A stretch of DNA of 64,000 bases from GCA-2698665 sp047611265. Its GTDB lineage: Bacteria; Pseudomonadota; Gammaproteobacteria; GCA-002705445; GCA-002716945. The stretch is taken from positions 248,001 through 312,000 of the forward strand of contig JBLFWM010000001.1 of the NCBI GenBank assembly GCA_047611265.1. The letters are read 5' to 3'. The notes beneath the pieces were generated by a model that worked only from the letters and a program-made list of their open reading frames with translations, was not told the DNA's origin and did no database searches. The position numbers were made by a program, and so were the translations under genes. Shown here piece after piece: positions 9,930-18,821 of this stretch (position 1 is the first letter of the stretch; every line of letters starts with the position of its first letter).

Positions 9930-10626
9930 ATTTCATAGAATATATGTTAACAATCATATATCAATAAATAATGAATTAAAAATTGATTCTAATGTTGTCA
10001 ATCATATTAGAAATGTCTTAAGAATTAGACATAATGAAAACATTATAGTTTTTAATGGTGATGGGAAAGAATATATTGCAGAAGTTCACTATAAAGAAGA
10101 ATTAATTATTTTAATAAAAAGTGAAAATCCATTAAGGAAAATAGATACTCATAAAATAATTTTAGCTCAATGCATTCCTAGTGCCAAACATATGGATTTA
10201 GCAATTCAAAAGTCTGTAGAGATAGGGATCAATGAAATAATTCCTATTATTTCTGAAAGGAGTCACCCAGGTGACCATAAGAAAAAAAGAATTCATTGGG
10301 AAAATATTATCGTAAGTGCTACAGAACAATCTAATGGTTTATTTTTAGCAAAATTAAACAATACTATTTCCTTAAAAGAATTTCTTGATGAAGTAGACGA
10401 AGATGATGCTCAAAAAATATGTTTTCATATGTCTGGAAGAAAAATGAGTCAATCAGATAAAAATTATCAATCACATATAATTCTAATTGGCCCAGAAGGT
10501 GGCTTCTCTAAAGAAGAAATAGATTTAGTTGGAAGATATAACTGGAATATTATTAGTCTTGGGGATAGGATATTGAGAACAGAAACTGCATCAATGGTTG
10601 CGCAAACAATATTAAGAGATTTTTGA
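9916..10626 (+). CDS. rsmE: 16S rRNA (uracil1498-N3)-methyltransferase
   Basis: SPOUT-family, SAM-dependent enzyme that methylates U1498 of 16S rRNA. The 236 aa protein begins with the N-terminal PUA-like domain (HRIYV, then NHIRNVLRI) and ends with the knot motifs IGPEGGFSKEE and LGDRILRTETA. The start is a TTG inside the end of bioA: it gives the family's usual N-terminus directly before the conserved RIYV segment and no ATG is suitably placed. gshA starts 1 bp after its stop. The order rsmE-gshB is common in gammaproteobacteria. Confidence 0.95.
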   Translation: MQQNKFHRIYVNNHISINNELKIDSNVVNHIRNVLRIRHNENIIVFNGDGKEYIAEVHYKEELIILIKSENPLRKIDTHKIILAQCIPSAKHMDLAIQKSVEIGINEIIPIISERSHPGDHKKKRIHWENIIVSATEQSNGLFLAKLNNTISLKEFLDEVDEDDAQKICFHMSGRKMSQSDKNYQSHIILIGPEGGFSKEEIDLVGRYNWNIISLGDRILRTETASMVAQTILRDF

Positions 10627-10627
10627 A

Positions 10628-11878
10628 ATGGAAAATATAAAATCAATTGCCGAATACACAAAATCATTCACTAATGAGAGTCTGCATTCTGTTATTATAG
10701 AAAATCATATGAATATAGAGGCATGGTTTAGAAAGCAATGGATTAAATATCCTGCTCCATTTTACACTTCTATAGATTTAAGAAATTCTGGGTATAAAAT
10801 AGCACCTGTTGATACAAATTTATTTCCTGCTGGATTTAATAACCTTGACAGTGATTTAGATTTTTTATATATAGCTGCTGTTCAGCATGCATTAGAAAGG
10901 ATATCTCCAGCATTAACTAAAGTCTTGATTATATCTGAAAATCATACAAGAAATAAATTCTATCTCTCAAGTATTGACTCACTATCAAATATTATTAGAA
11001 AAGCTGGATACGAGGTTAAAGTATCCTCAATGTTAAATAGCGATGGAAATATTAATGAATTATTAGTAAATAAAAATAATATACTTGCATATGGTGGATT
11101 TATCCCTGATGCCATATTACTAAATAATGATTTATCAGATGGAATTCCAGATATTTTAGATAATATTGTACAACCTATTCTTCCAGACAAAAACTTAGGT
11201 TGGACAAAAAGATCCAAAACAATACACTTTGAATATTACACTGATGTTGTTAATAATTTTTCTCGTCTTCTAGGGATTGATTCTTGGTTGCTTGAACCAT
11301 TATTTAGAAACTGTGGAGAAATAGACTTTAAAACAAAACAAGGAGAAGACTGCTTAGTGCATCATGCATCAAGACTATTAACCCTTATTCAAGAAAAATA
11401 TAATGAATATGATATTCAAGAAGATCCATATATCATGATTAAGGCTGACTCAGGAACATATGGAATGGGAATCATGAAAGTTAAAAGCATAGACCAGCTT
11501 CTAAACCTTAATAGAAAACAAAGAACTAAAATGTTAAAAACTAAAGGCGGTAATAAAGTTGATAAAGTGATACTACAAGAAGGCATCTATTCAAATGAAA
11601 AGCTTAAGCCCTCGAATCATGTTGCGGAACCTGTTATTTACTCTTTTGGTAGTAATTTAGTAGGTGGATTTTATAGACTTCATGATAGTAAAAGTAATTC
11701 AGAAAATTTAAATTCACCTGGTATGACATTTTTACCAATACCATTTAAAGATGCATGTATAAATCCCAATGATAGCGAAACAATATATTCAGACACGAAT
11801 AAATTTTATATTTACGGAGTTATTGCTAGATTAGCTATACTAGCAGCTTCAAAAGAACTATATAATATTGAGCCTTAA
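10628..11878 (+). CDS. gshA: glutamate-cysteine ligase, Acidithiobacillus ferrooxidans type
   Basis: First enzyme of glutathione synthesis, joining glutamate and cysteine. The 416 aa sequence matches in character the GshA_ferroox family (PF08886), which differs in sequence from E. coli GshA: it has motifs such as YPAPFYTSIDLRNSG, KIAPVDTNLFPAGFNNL, MIKADSGTYGMGIM and AEPVIYS. It sits directly before gshB (2-bp gap), so the two-step pathway is encoded together. This GshA type is known from beta- and some gammaproteobacteria, including sulfur oxidisers. Family recalled, not searched. Confidence 0.9.
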   Translation: MENIKSIAEYTKSFTNESLHSVIIENHMNIEAWFRKQWIKYPAPFYTSIDLRNSGYKIAPVDTNLFPAGFNNLDSDLDFLYIAAVQHALERISPALTKVLIISENHTRNKFYLSSIDSLSNIIRKAGYEVKVSSMLNSDGNINELLVNKNNILAYGGFIPDAILLNNDLSDGIPDILDNIVQPILPDKNLGWTKRSKTIHFEYYTDVVNNFSRLLGIDSWLLEPLFRNCGEIDFKTKQGEDCLVHHASRLLTLIQEKYNEYDIQEDPYIMIKADSGTYGMGIMKVKSIDQLLNLNRKQRTKMLKTKGGNKVDKVILQEGIYSNEKLKPSNHVAEPVIYSFGSNLVGGFYRLHDSKSNSENLNSPGMTFLPIPFKDACINPNDSETIYSDTNKFYIYGVIARLAILAASKELYNIEP

Positions 11879-11880
11879 AC

Positions 11881-12837
11881 ATGTATTCATTCGGTATCAT
11901 AATGGATCCCATAGAGGATATCAATCCTAAGGAAGATTCTACATTTTCAATAATTACAGCCCTACAAAAAAATCACAATATTGAATATATTGTACCAGAC
12001 ACCATACATTTAATTAATCAAGATATTTTTGCACAAACTAAAAAATTAAATACTTTTAAAAGAAAAAAAGATTTTTATAAATTATCACGAAGTAGATTAA
12101 TGAATTTATCAAAACTAGATTGTATATTATTCCGCAAAGATCCTCCTGTGGATGAAAAATATATACAAACAACACATATGCTAGATTACTTGGAAAAAAA
12201 TGGAGTGCTCATAATTAATTCTCCACAATCTTTGAGAGATTACAATGAAAAGCTATTGGGAAATAACTTAACTAAGCTTAATTTACCCACTCTTGTTTCA
12301 TCTAACCAAGAAACAATAGTTGATTTTATTAAAAAACATAAAAAAGTTGTGATAAAACCACTAAACCTAATGGGTGGAAAAGAGATCTCGCTACTATCTC
12401 TTCAAGACAAAGATTTACTAAAATCAATAAAAGCTATGAGTGGTAATTCCAGAAGATTTGTTATGGTGCAAAAATATCTAAAAGAAATTAAGGATGGAGA
12501 CACAAGAATACTTATTACTAATGGCATTGTCCATGAAAATGTACTGGTTAGATATCCACCAAAAAATGATTTTAGAGCAAATCTTTCATATGGCGGTAAA
12601 TTTGAAGTACGTAAGATAAACCCTAAGCATCTTGATCATTTAAAGGATATAGCAATCTATCTAAAAAATAATAGAATATATTTCGCTGGAGTAGATATGA
12701 TTGGAGATTATATAACAGAAATTAATATAACATCTCCTACTGGAATTCAGCAGATAGAATTAAAAGATAAAAGCTTGAGTTCAGTAATTGCCAATCAGTT
12801 TATAAAAATAGTTGAGCAACATTATGATGATAAATAA
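11881..12837 (+). CDS. gshB: glutathione synthetase
   Basis: ATP-grasp enzyme that adds glycine to gamma-glutamylcysteine. The 318 aa length is normal. Motifs include GIIMDPIEDINPKEDST at the N-terminus, LFRKDPPVDEKY, VVIKPLNLMGGKEI, VQKYLKEIKDGDTRI and the metal-binding TEINITSPTGIQ near the end. It forms a pair with gshA upstream and overlaps the start region of ruvX. The yqgE gene often found between gshB and ruvX in gammaproteobacteria is absent. Confidence 0.96.
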   Translation: MYSFGIIMDPIEDINPKEDSTFSIITALQKNHNIEYIVPDTIHLINQDIFAQTKKLNTFKRKKDFYKLSRSRLMNLSKLDCILFRKDPPVDEKYIQTTHMLDYLEKNGVLIINSPQSLRDYNEKLLGNNLTKLNLPTLVSSNQETIVDFIKKHKKVVIKPLNLMGGKEISLLSLQDKDLLKSIKAMSGNSRRFVMVQKYLKEIKDGDTRILITNGIVHENVLVRYPPKNDFRANLSYGGKFEVRKINPKHLDHLKDIAIYLKNNRIYFAGVDMIGDYITEINITSPTGIQQIELKDKSLSSVIANQFIKIVEQHYDDK

Positions 12838-13264
12838 AGATTACATGTATATGTCCATAGATTATGGTGTCAGTAAAATCGGTTTTGCTATTGGTCAATT
12901 GATAACAAAAAAGGCAACTCCATTAAAGATTATTTATAATGGAAAAAAAGGAACTAATTGGATAGATATAGAAAAATTAATACATGAATGGAAGCCTAAT
13001 GTCATAATTATTGGATATCCATATAGTAAGACTAAAAGTAATTTTACAAAAAAATTAGATTTATTCATTACCATGATTACTAAAAAATATGTAGACTCTA
13101 TTCAAATAGCGAAATTTTCAGAGGTTCTGTCTACTGAAGAAAGTAAAGTAATATATAGCGATATGAGAAAAAGCCAATATAATATAAAAAAGAAGGTTGA
13201 TTTAGATGATTTGTCAGCTTCCATAATTTTGGAAAGCTGGTTCAACGAAAATATGATAAGATAA
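12824..13264 (+). CDS. ruvX: YqgF/RuvX-family putative pre-16S rRNA nuclease, with diverged motifs
   Basis: Family members process the 5' end of pre-16S rRNA or act as resolvase-like nucleases (RNase H fold). Seen here: the first motif SIDYGVSKIGFAIGQ with its Asp, and the last motif DDLSASIILESWF with Asp. The second motif reads IIGYPYSKTK instead of the usual GLP..DG, and the DERLST motif reads SEVLST, losing Asp and Arg. ATG at 12824 gives 146 aa; a TTG at 12812 or ATG at 12845 is possible. It overlaps gshB by 14 bp and precedes pyrB, the usual neighbourhood of ruvX. Activity may be changed. Confidence 0.85.
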   Translation: MMINKDYMYMSIDYGVSKIGFAIGQLITKKATPLKIIYNGKKGTNWIDIEKLIHEWKPNVIIIGYPYSKTKSNFTKKLDLFITMITKKYVDSIQIAKFSEVLSTEESKVIYSDMRKSQYNIKKKVDLDDLSASIILESWFNENMIR

Positions 13265-13268
13265 GATT

Positions 13269-14216
13269 ATGAAAATCGACTACAATATTCAATTTAATGA
13301 AAATAATAAATTACAACATTTCTTGAATATAGAGAATTTGTCAAAAGAACATATAAATGAAATTATAGATTTAGCTGATAGCTATATTAATAATGATAGT
13401 AATAAATTTAAAGATTTAGAAGGTAAAACAATAGCAAGCTTATTTTTTGAGCCTAGCACAAGAACTAAAACCACATTTGAACTAGCTTCAAAAAGATTAT
13501 CAGCAGATTTTATTAATATTGATATAGCTAATTCTTCAACACTCAAAGGCGAATCAATTCTAGATATGATTAAGACATTGGAAGCAATGGAGTGTGACAT
13601 GTTTATCGTAAGACATTCTTCGTCAGGGACTCCACATTATATTGCTAAAGAGGTCGGAAAGAAAATATCTGTAATTAATGCTGGTGATGGTATACATGCT
13701 CACCCAACACAAGCAATGCTAGATATGTATACTATTAAAAAGTATAAGGGTAGTTTTGAAAATTTAAATGTATCAATTGTTGGTGATATTTTACACTCTA
13801 GAGTAGCAAAATCTTTAATAGCGAGTCTTAAAATATTATCAGTAAAAAATATAAATATAATTGGACCAAAAAATTTAATGCCAGAAAATATAAATAAATT
13901 AGGAATTAATTATTTTTCTAACTTGGAAAAAGGTATAAATAATGTTGATGTTATAATTATGCTTAGACTTCAACAAGAGCGCATGAAAGAAGCTTTTATA
14001 TCTACAGAGGATTATTATAATAATTATGGTCTAACTAAACAAAAAATTATGTCAGCCAAAAAAGATGTAATTGTAATGCATCCTGGACCAATTAATCGAG
14101 GTATAGAAATTGACTCCGAAGTAGCAGATGGCCCTAATTCTGTGATTTTAGATCAAGTTACTGCAGGCATATCAATTAGAATGGCTATCATGTCTCTTAT
14201 TTTTAAAAATAAATAA
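13269..14216 (+). CDS. pyrB: aspartate carbamoyltransferase catalytic subunit
   Basis: Commits carbamoyl phosphate and aspartate to pyrimidine synthesis. The 315 aa protein has the carbamoyl-phosphate motif PSTRTKTTFE, the loop lysine in TLKGES, RHSSSGTPHY, NAGDGIHAHPTQAMLD and HPGPINRG. The HSSSG form resembles the Pseudomonas-type enzymes that pair with an inactive dihydroorotase (pyrC'). No pyrC or pyrI is next to it; yggS follows after 6 bp. Confidence 0.96.
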   Translation: MKIDYNIQFNENNKLQHFLNIENLSKEHINEIIDLADSYINNDSNKFKDLEGKTIASLFFEPSTRTKTTFELASKRLSADFINIDIANSSTLKGESILDMIKTLEAMECDMFIVRHSSSGTPHYIAKEVGKKISVINAGDGIHAHPTQAMLDMYTIKKYKGSFENLNVSIVGDILHSRVAKSLIASLKILSVKNINIIGPKNLMPENINKLGINYFSNLEKGINNVDVIIMLRLQQERMKEAFISTEDYYNNYGLTKQKIMSAKKDVIVMHPGPINRGIEIDSEVADGPNSVILDQVTAGISIRMAIMSLIFKNK

Positions 14217-14222
14217 CAAGAT

Positions 14223-14894
14223 ATGAAAGAAGACTATCAAAATATTTTATCAAAAATAGATTCTGATATAGAAAAAATATCAATTGATAAAACCACAAAG
14301 CTAATTATTGTGAGTAAATCACAACCAATATCAAGTATTAGAGAATTAATAAAATCTGGTTATCATATATATGGAGAAAACTATCTAGATGAAGCTATAA
14401 AAAAAATTGAAGAAATTGATGACAATAATTTAGAATGGCATTTTATTGGAAGAATTCAGTCAAATAAAATTAAAAAGATAGCAAAATATTTTAACTGGGT
14501 CCAAACAATTTCATCTGAAAAACATGCAAGATTACTAAATGAAGAATGTCAAAAATTAGAAAAGAAACTGAATATTTGCGTTCAAATCAATATAGACAAT
14601 GAGGAATCAAAAGCTGGTATTATGATTAATGAAATTGATGAATTCTTAAATAATATTTCTAAGTATGAATATTTATCATTAAGAGGAATTATGGCAATTC
14701 CTTCTAAGCTGAATGCTTTGAAAGAAAATGTAAATTCATATAATATACTTAAGCTGAAATATGATAAATTAAGTAATAAATATAAAAATATAGATACTTT
14801 GTCACTAGGTATGAGTAATGACTATAAACTAGCTTTAAGTAAAGGTTCGAATATGATACGTATTGGAAGTTTGATATTTGGTGAGAGAAAATGA
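14223..14894 (+). CDS. yggS: pyridoxal phosphate homeostasis protein
   Basis: PLPBP-family carrier that keeps pyridoxal phosphate and amino-acid pools in balance. The 223 aa barrel protein binds PLP at K32 (motif IIVSKSQP), with YGENYLDEA, WHFIGRIQSNKIK, the RGIMAIP segment and the phosphate-binding LGMSNDYKLAL followed by RIGSLIFGER. It overlaps proC by 4 bp, the classic yggS-proC-yggT arrangement. Confidence 0.96.
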   Translation: MKEDYQNILSKIDSDIEKISIDKTTKLIIVSKSQPISSIRELIKSGYHIYGENYLDEAIKKIEEIDDNNLEWHFIGRIQSNKIKKIAKYFNWVQTISSEKHARLLNEECQKLEKKLNICVQINIDNEESKAGIMINEIDEFLNNISKYEYLSLRGIMAIPSKLNALKENVNSYNILKLKYDKLSNKYKNIDTLSLGMSNDYKLALSKGSNMIRIGSLIFGERK

Positions 14895-15700
14895 TAATAA
14901 AAGATATTGCAATTATAGGTGTTGGAAACTTAGCCCAGTCTTTGCTCTATAGACTAGAATCATCTAAAGCTAAGGTAAAGATAAGACTATATGATAAAAA
15001 TACTAGAAAGAAGTCTTTAGCTAAAAAATCAACAATCACATATAGTAACGCAATAGATCATCATTTAATTAAAAGCGAAGTAATAATTATTGCTGTAAAA
15101 CCAAATCAATATAAAGGTATTTGTGGAGACATAAAGAGATTTTGTTCAAAGTCATCGGTAGTTATAAGTTTGATGGCTGGCGTAAGAACAACTAATTTAA
15201 TAAAAGAACTTAATCCTGAAACACCAATTGCCAGGGTAATGACAAATATTAACTCAAAATATGGAAATGCTTCTACATTCATCTTTCCAAACAAATTTTG
15301 TAAAGATAGTAAGACTGCATCAATAAAAAGATTTTTTAATATTTTTGGAACATCTCATATTGTGGAAAATGAAAATAAAATTGATAAAGTTACAGCACTC
15401 ATTGGAAGTGGGCCTGCATATTTTATTCATTTTCTGGAGGCAATAATTCAAACATTTAAAAAGTTTGGTTTTTCAGAAAATGAAGCAGAAACTTATGCTA
15501 AAGAATTATTTTATGGGACTGCAATAACATGCATGAATGAAAAGAAAGGTTTTAAAGAAATAAAAGATTCAGTTATTTCAAAAGGTGGAACAACAGATGC
15601 GGCACTAAAGACCCTGGATACTCTTAAGTTTAAAAGTATCTTAACAAAATCGATTAAAGAAGCTTACAATAAAGCTCGACAATTAGGAAAAAATAAATAA
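14891..15700 (+). CDS. proC: pyrroline-5-carboxylate reductase
   Basis: Last step of proline synthesis, reducing pyrroline-5-carboxylate with NAD(P)H. The 269 aa protein has the Rossmann motif IIGVGNLAQSL at the N-terminus, AVKPNQY, the MAGV turn, and the family signature around GSGPAYFIHFLEA followed near the C-terminus by VISKGGTTDAALKTL. It starts inside the yggS stop and its stop overlaps the yggT start by 1 nt. Confidence 0.96.
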   Translation: MIIKDIAIIGVGNLAQSLLYRLESSKAKVKIRLYDKNTRKKSLAKKSTITYSNAIDHHLIKSEVIIIAVKPNQYKGICGDIKRFCSKSSVVISLMAGVRTTNLIKELNPETPIARVMTNINSKYGNASTFIFPNKFCKDSKTASIKRFFNIFGTSHIVENENKIDKVTALIGSGPAYFIHFLEAIIQTFKKFGFSENEAETYAKELFYGTAITCMNEKKGFKEIKDSVISKGGTTDAALKTLDTLKFKSILTKSIKEAYNKARQLGKNK

Positions 15701-16269
15701 TGGAAGCTTATGCCTCAAAACCAATAATATTTTTATTAATAACTATTGTAGGTTTTATACAATTCTTATTTATACTTAGATTTTTATTTGAAATAACCAG
15801 AGTATCTTATAATAACCCTGTTGCACAGTTAGTGGTAAAAGCTACAGATCCAGCTTTGCTTTTATTTAGAATAATTCCCCTTTATATAGGCAGGTTTGAC
15901 TTAACCATTATTATTCTGATTACTGCTTTAACGACACTAAAAATTTATATTAATCCTAATTTTAGTGGATTTGAATATAGTATCAGTGCTCTATTTATTG
16001 CAGGATTTGGTTTTGCGATAAAAGAAATTTTAGATATTTTATGGTATGCGGTAATTATAGGTGTAATAGGAAGCTGGTTTATTGCATATAGTAATCATCC
16101 GCTATTTAGTCTTGTAGATGAAATTTGCGACCCTTTGTATAAACCAATAAGAAACATATTACCTAATATGTCAGGTATAGATTTATCACCTATTGTTTTA
16201 CTAGTGGTGTTAAATTTACTGCAAATGATTATTTTACCACCTATCTTTAACCTAACTAGGTATGTCTAA
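15700..16269 (+). CDS. yggT: YggT-family inner-membrane protein
   Basis: Membrane protein of 189 aa with two related YGGT halves, each carrying hydrophobic helices (about residues 5-30 and 65-85; about 95-125 and 165-185). The half-motif ending in short Pro/Arg-rich turns (DPALLLFRIIPLYIGRFDLT and DPLYKPIRNILPNMSGIDLSP) is typical. The precise role is unknown; the family is linked to osmotic stress and cell-envelope biology. It overlaps proC and metX by 1 nt each. Confidence 0.93.
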   Translation: MEAYASKPIIFLLITIVGFIQFLFILRFLFEITRVSYNNPVAQLVVKATDPALLLFRIIPLYIGRFDLTIIILITALTTLKIYINPNFSGFEYSISALFIAGFGFAIKEILDILWYAVIIGVIGSWFIAYSNHPLFSLVDEICDPLYKPIRNILPNMSGIDLSPIVLLVVLNLLQMIILPPIFNLTRYV

Positions 16270-17396
16270 TGGATGAAAACTCAATTGGATATGTAAAACC
16301 AACTATTGTCACTATTAAGAATCCTTTGAAGCTTTTGTCTGGACGAGTTTTAAGTCAATATAACCTTACATATGAAGCATATGGTTCTCTAAACAAAGAT
16401 GGGAGTAATGCTGTTTTAATATGTCATGCTTTATCAGGTAATCATCATGTAGCAGGCTATTATGAAGGGGAAGATAAGCCTGGGTGGTGGAATAATATGA
16501 TTGGTCCTGGGAAACCAATTGATACGAATAAATTATTCGTTGTATGTTTGAATAATTTAGGTGGTTGCCATGGCTCTACTGGACCTACAAGCATAAATCC
16601 AGAAACTAACAAGGTCTATGGCTCTGATTTCCCAATTATAACTGTAAGTGACTGGGTAACATCACAAAAAGAGTTAATGAATTATCTAAATATTCCTTTT
16701 TGGAAATTTGTTATTGGTGGAAGTCTCGGTGGAATGCAGGCATTACAATGGTCATTTCAATATCCAGAATTAATAAATAATTGTATTGCTATAGCAGCTG
16801 CGCCAAAGTTAACTGCTCAAAATATAGCATTTAATGAAATTGCCAGGCAAGCAATAATGAAAGATCCAAATTGGCATAATGGAAATTATTTAGACAAAGG
16901 AGTTTCTCCTGACCAGGGTTTAGCGTTAGCTAGAATGCTTGGCCATATAACATATCTCTCAGATGAATCTATGAGGGAAAAATTTGGTAGAGATTTAAAA
17001 ACATCAAAACTAAATTTTAATTATGATGTAGAATTTCAGATTGAAAGCTATTTAAAGTATCAAGGAGAAAAATTTGTCACAGGATTTGATGCCAATACAT
17101 ATATGTTAATGACAAAATCTTTAGACTATTTTGACCCTATTAAAGACATGTCTCAGTCATTAATAGATAATCTTCAAAAGAGCAAGTCTAAATTTTTAAT
17201 TATATCGTTTACATCAGACTGGAGATTTCCTCCAAAAAGATCAAAAGAAATTGTTAAATTATTATTAGATAATAAAAGAAATGTAAGTTATTCAGAAATT
17301 TCCGCAGATGGAGGTCATGATGCATTTCTCATGGGAAATCATGATTACTTTGATATTATGAGATCTTTTATTCTGGAGTCAAATAATGGCATTTAG
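16269..17396 (+). CDS. metX: homoserine O-acyltransferase
   Basis: Activates homoserine for methionine synthesis. The 375 aa alpha/beta-hydrolase has the nucleophile S152 in GGSLGGMQALQW, the catalytic Asp in SFTSDWRFPP and His in DGGHDAFLM. Many gammaproteobacterial MetX proteins use succinyl-CoA rather than acetyl-CoA; the sequence alone read by eye does not settle this. It overlaps metW by 11 bp, the usual metX-metW pair. Confidence 0.95.
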   Translation: MDENSIGYVKPTIVTIKNPLKLLSGRVLSQYNLTYEAYGSLNKDGSNAVLICHALSGNHHVAGYYEGEDKPGWWNNMIGPGKPIDTNKLFVVCLNNLGGCHGSTGPTSINPETNKVYGSDFPIITVSDWVTSQKELMNYLNIPFWKFVIGGSLGGMQALQWSFQYPELINNCIAIAAAPKLTAQNIAFNEIARQAIMKDPNWHNGNYLDKGVSPDQGLALARMLGHITYLSDESMREKFGRDLKTSKLNFNYDVEFQIESYLKYQGEKFVTGFDANTYMLMTKSLDYFDPIKDMSQSLIDNLQKSKSKFLIISFTSDWRFPPKRSKEIVKLLLDNKRNVSYSEISADGGHDAFLMGNHDYFDIMRSFILESNNGI

Positions 17397-17979
17397 AAAA
17401 GATCTTTTATTGATAAGCTCATGGATTAAACCTAATACAAAAGTATTGGATTTAGGTTGCGGAGATGGAGAGCTTCTTAAAATTTTAAAACAAGATAAAA
17501 ATATAAGTGGGTATGGTATAGACAATGACATTAAGAATATAAAATTATCTCTTAAAAATAATGTTAATGTTTTACAAATGGATTTAGACAAAGGCTTGAA
17601 AGGTTTTGAATTGGCATCATTTGATTATGTTGTATTAGCTCAATCTCTTCAGGTAATTAAAAATCCAAAAGAGTTGCTTAATCAAATGCTAAGGATAGGG
17701 AAAGAAATTATTATTTCATTTCCAAACATGGGTCATTGGTCATCTAGGGTTCAGTTGTTAACATGTGGGGTAATGCCTGTTACAGGCAACCTTCCCTATG
17801 CATGGCATGACACTCCTAATATTCATTTATGCACAATTAAAGATTTTTTAAAATTTTGTAAAGATAATAATTTTGAAATTCTTGAACATTCTATTACTGA
17901 TAATAATCAAAAAATAAATTTATTGACAAAGATGATGCCGAATCTATTTGGGAAAATAGCTACTTTTAGAATCAAATAA
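17386..17979 (+). CDS. metW: methionine biosynthesis protein MetW
   Basis: Methyltransferase-like partner of MetX; in some bacteria it is needed for methionine synthesis and forms a complex with MetX. The 197 aa protein has the SAM-binding motif VLDLGCGDGELL at residues 20-31, DYVVLAQSLQ and the typical SFPNMGHWSSR and LPYAWHDTPNIHLCT segments. Its stop codon abuts the stop of the convergent terB-like gene with no gap and no visible terminator. Confidence 0.96.
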   Translation: MAFRKDLLLISSWIKPNTKVLDLGCGDGELLKILKQDKNISGYGIDNDIKNIKLSLKNNVNVLQMDLDKGLKGFELASFDYVVLAQSLQVIKNPKELLNQMLRIGKEIIISFPNMGHWSSRVQLLTCGVMPVTGNLPYAWHDTPNIHLCTIKDFLKFCKDNNFEILEHSITDNNQKINLLTKMMPNLFGKIATFRIK

Positions 17980-18432
17980 TTATCTAAGTTTTGCTTTTAT
18001 GAAATCGCTATGTTTGATATACAATAAATCTGATATTTTTCTAATAGTATAATCTTCATATTTATCTATTCTTCCGTCAGAATATGCTATATCCCATAAC
18101 ATTTTAATTACATTTTTTTTCTCAGAATACGTATATTCTTTATTAATACTTGCTGTGAATTCATGAAGAGAGATAATTTCATTATTTTTTTTATCAGCCA
18201 TCTTCATTAGCGTATCGATTTGATCATGATTTAATGAAAATTGTTTTTCAAGAAGATCTATTATTTTTGTTTTTTCCAAATCATCATAATCATCATCAGA
18301 TTTTGAAACTTCAATCAATAAAACACATATTGATAAAATCATTTCATCTTCAAAAGACTCAAGACTGCCTGGTTTAATATTTATTTGCTTATTTGAGGTA
18401 ATATTTTTAAAAAAATCCGAAATTGCTTTCAT
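17980..18432 (-). CDS. TerB-like (tellurite-resistance/DUF533-type) protein
   Basis: Small 150 aa all-helical protein. The sequence has two repeats of the TerB-like pattern: an acidic helix near residues 30-60 (ILSICVLLIEVSKSD then ..LEKTKIIDLLEKQF) and IAYSDGRIDKYEDYTIRKISDLL near residues 113-135, where acidic residues in the DG turn could bind metal. Family members occur widely in gammaproteobacteria, mostly without known function. It is the last gene of the minus-strand run, 6 bp after hspQ. Confidence 0.8.
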   Translation of the reverse strand: MKAISDFFKNITSNKQINIKPGSLESFEDEMILSICVLLIEVSKSDDDYDDLEKTKIIDLLEKQFSLNHDQIDTLMKMADKKNNEIISLHEFTASINKEYTYSEKKNVIKMLWDIAYSDGRIDKYEDYTIRKISDLLYIKHSDFIKAKLR

Positions 18433-18438
18433 GAAGTA

Positions 18439-18768
18439 TTAATTAAAATTCTGTTTAAGAGAATATGAGCCACTATTATCATATTCATTAAAAAAGACTT
18501 CTACAAATGGATGATCGATTGGGTCAGTGTTCTCATCACTTAAAAGATTCCCTTCAGCAACGTATGTTTCATTACCTTGGCCATGTACTAGAACATGATA
18601 CCAGGGTTTATTTTTAGCAGGTTTTGATTTTGCTACATTTTCATACCATTCTTCTGTACCTTGAAAGTATGGGTCAGCATCTACAATCACTCCTCTATAT
18701 CTAAATTTTGAGTGAGATACTATTTGACCTAGTCTAAATTCTGCTTTTTGCTTTAACGGAGTATCCAT
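18439..18768 (-). CDS. hspQ: heat shock protein HspQ (YccV family)
   Basis: Family members bind hemimethylated oriC DNA in vitro and act as a specificity-enhancing factor for the Lon protease. The 109 aa protein carries the core motif FRLGQIVSHSKFRYRGVIVDADP and WYHVLVHGQGNETYVAE, both characteristic. It lies 53 bp after the oxygenase gene and 6 bp before the terB-like gene on the same strand. Confidence 0.92.
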   Translation of the reverse strand: MDTPLKQKAEFRLGQIVSHSKFRYRGVIVDADPYFQGTEEWYENVAKSKPAKNKPWYHVLVHGQGNETYVAEGNLLSDENTDPIDHPFVEVFFNEYDNSGSYSLKQNFN

Positions 18769-18821
18769 AACTGTATTATATGTCCTATGAGGATATATTT
18801 AAAGTATTCGATCAAAATATA

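Noticed and set aside
17980..18432. Tellurite-resistance operon
   Set aside because: Only one TerB-like domain protein is present; no terC, terD or terZ-type genes accompany it.
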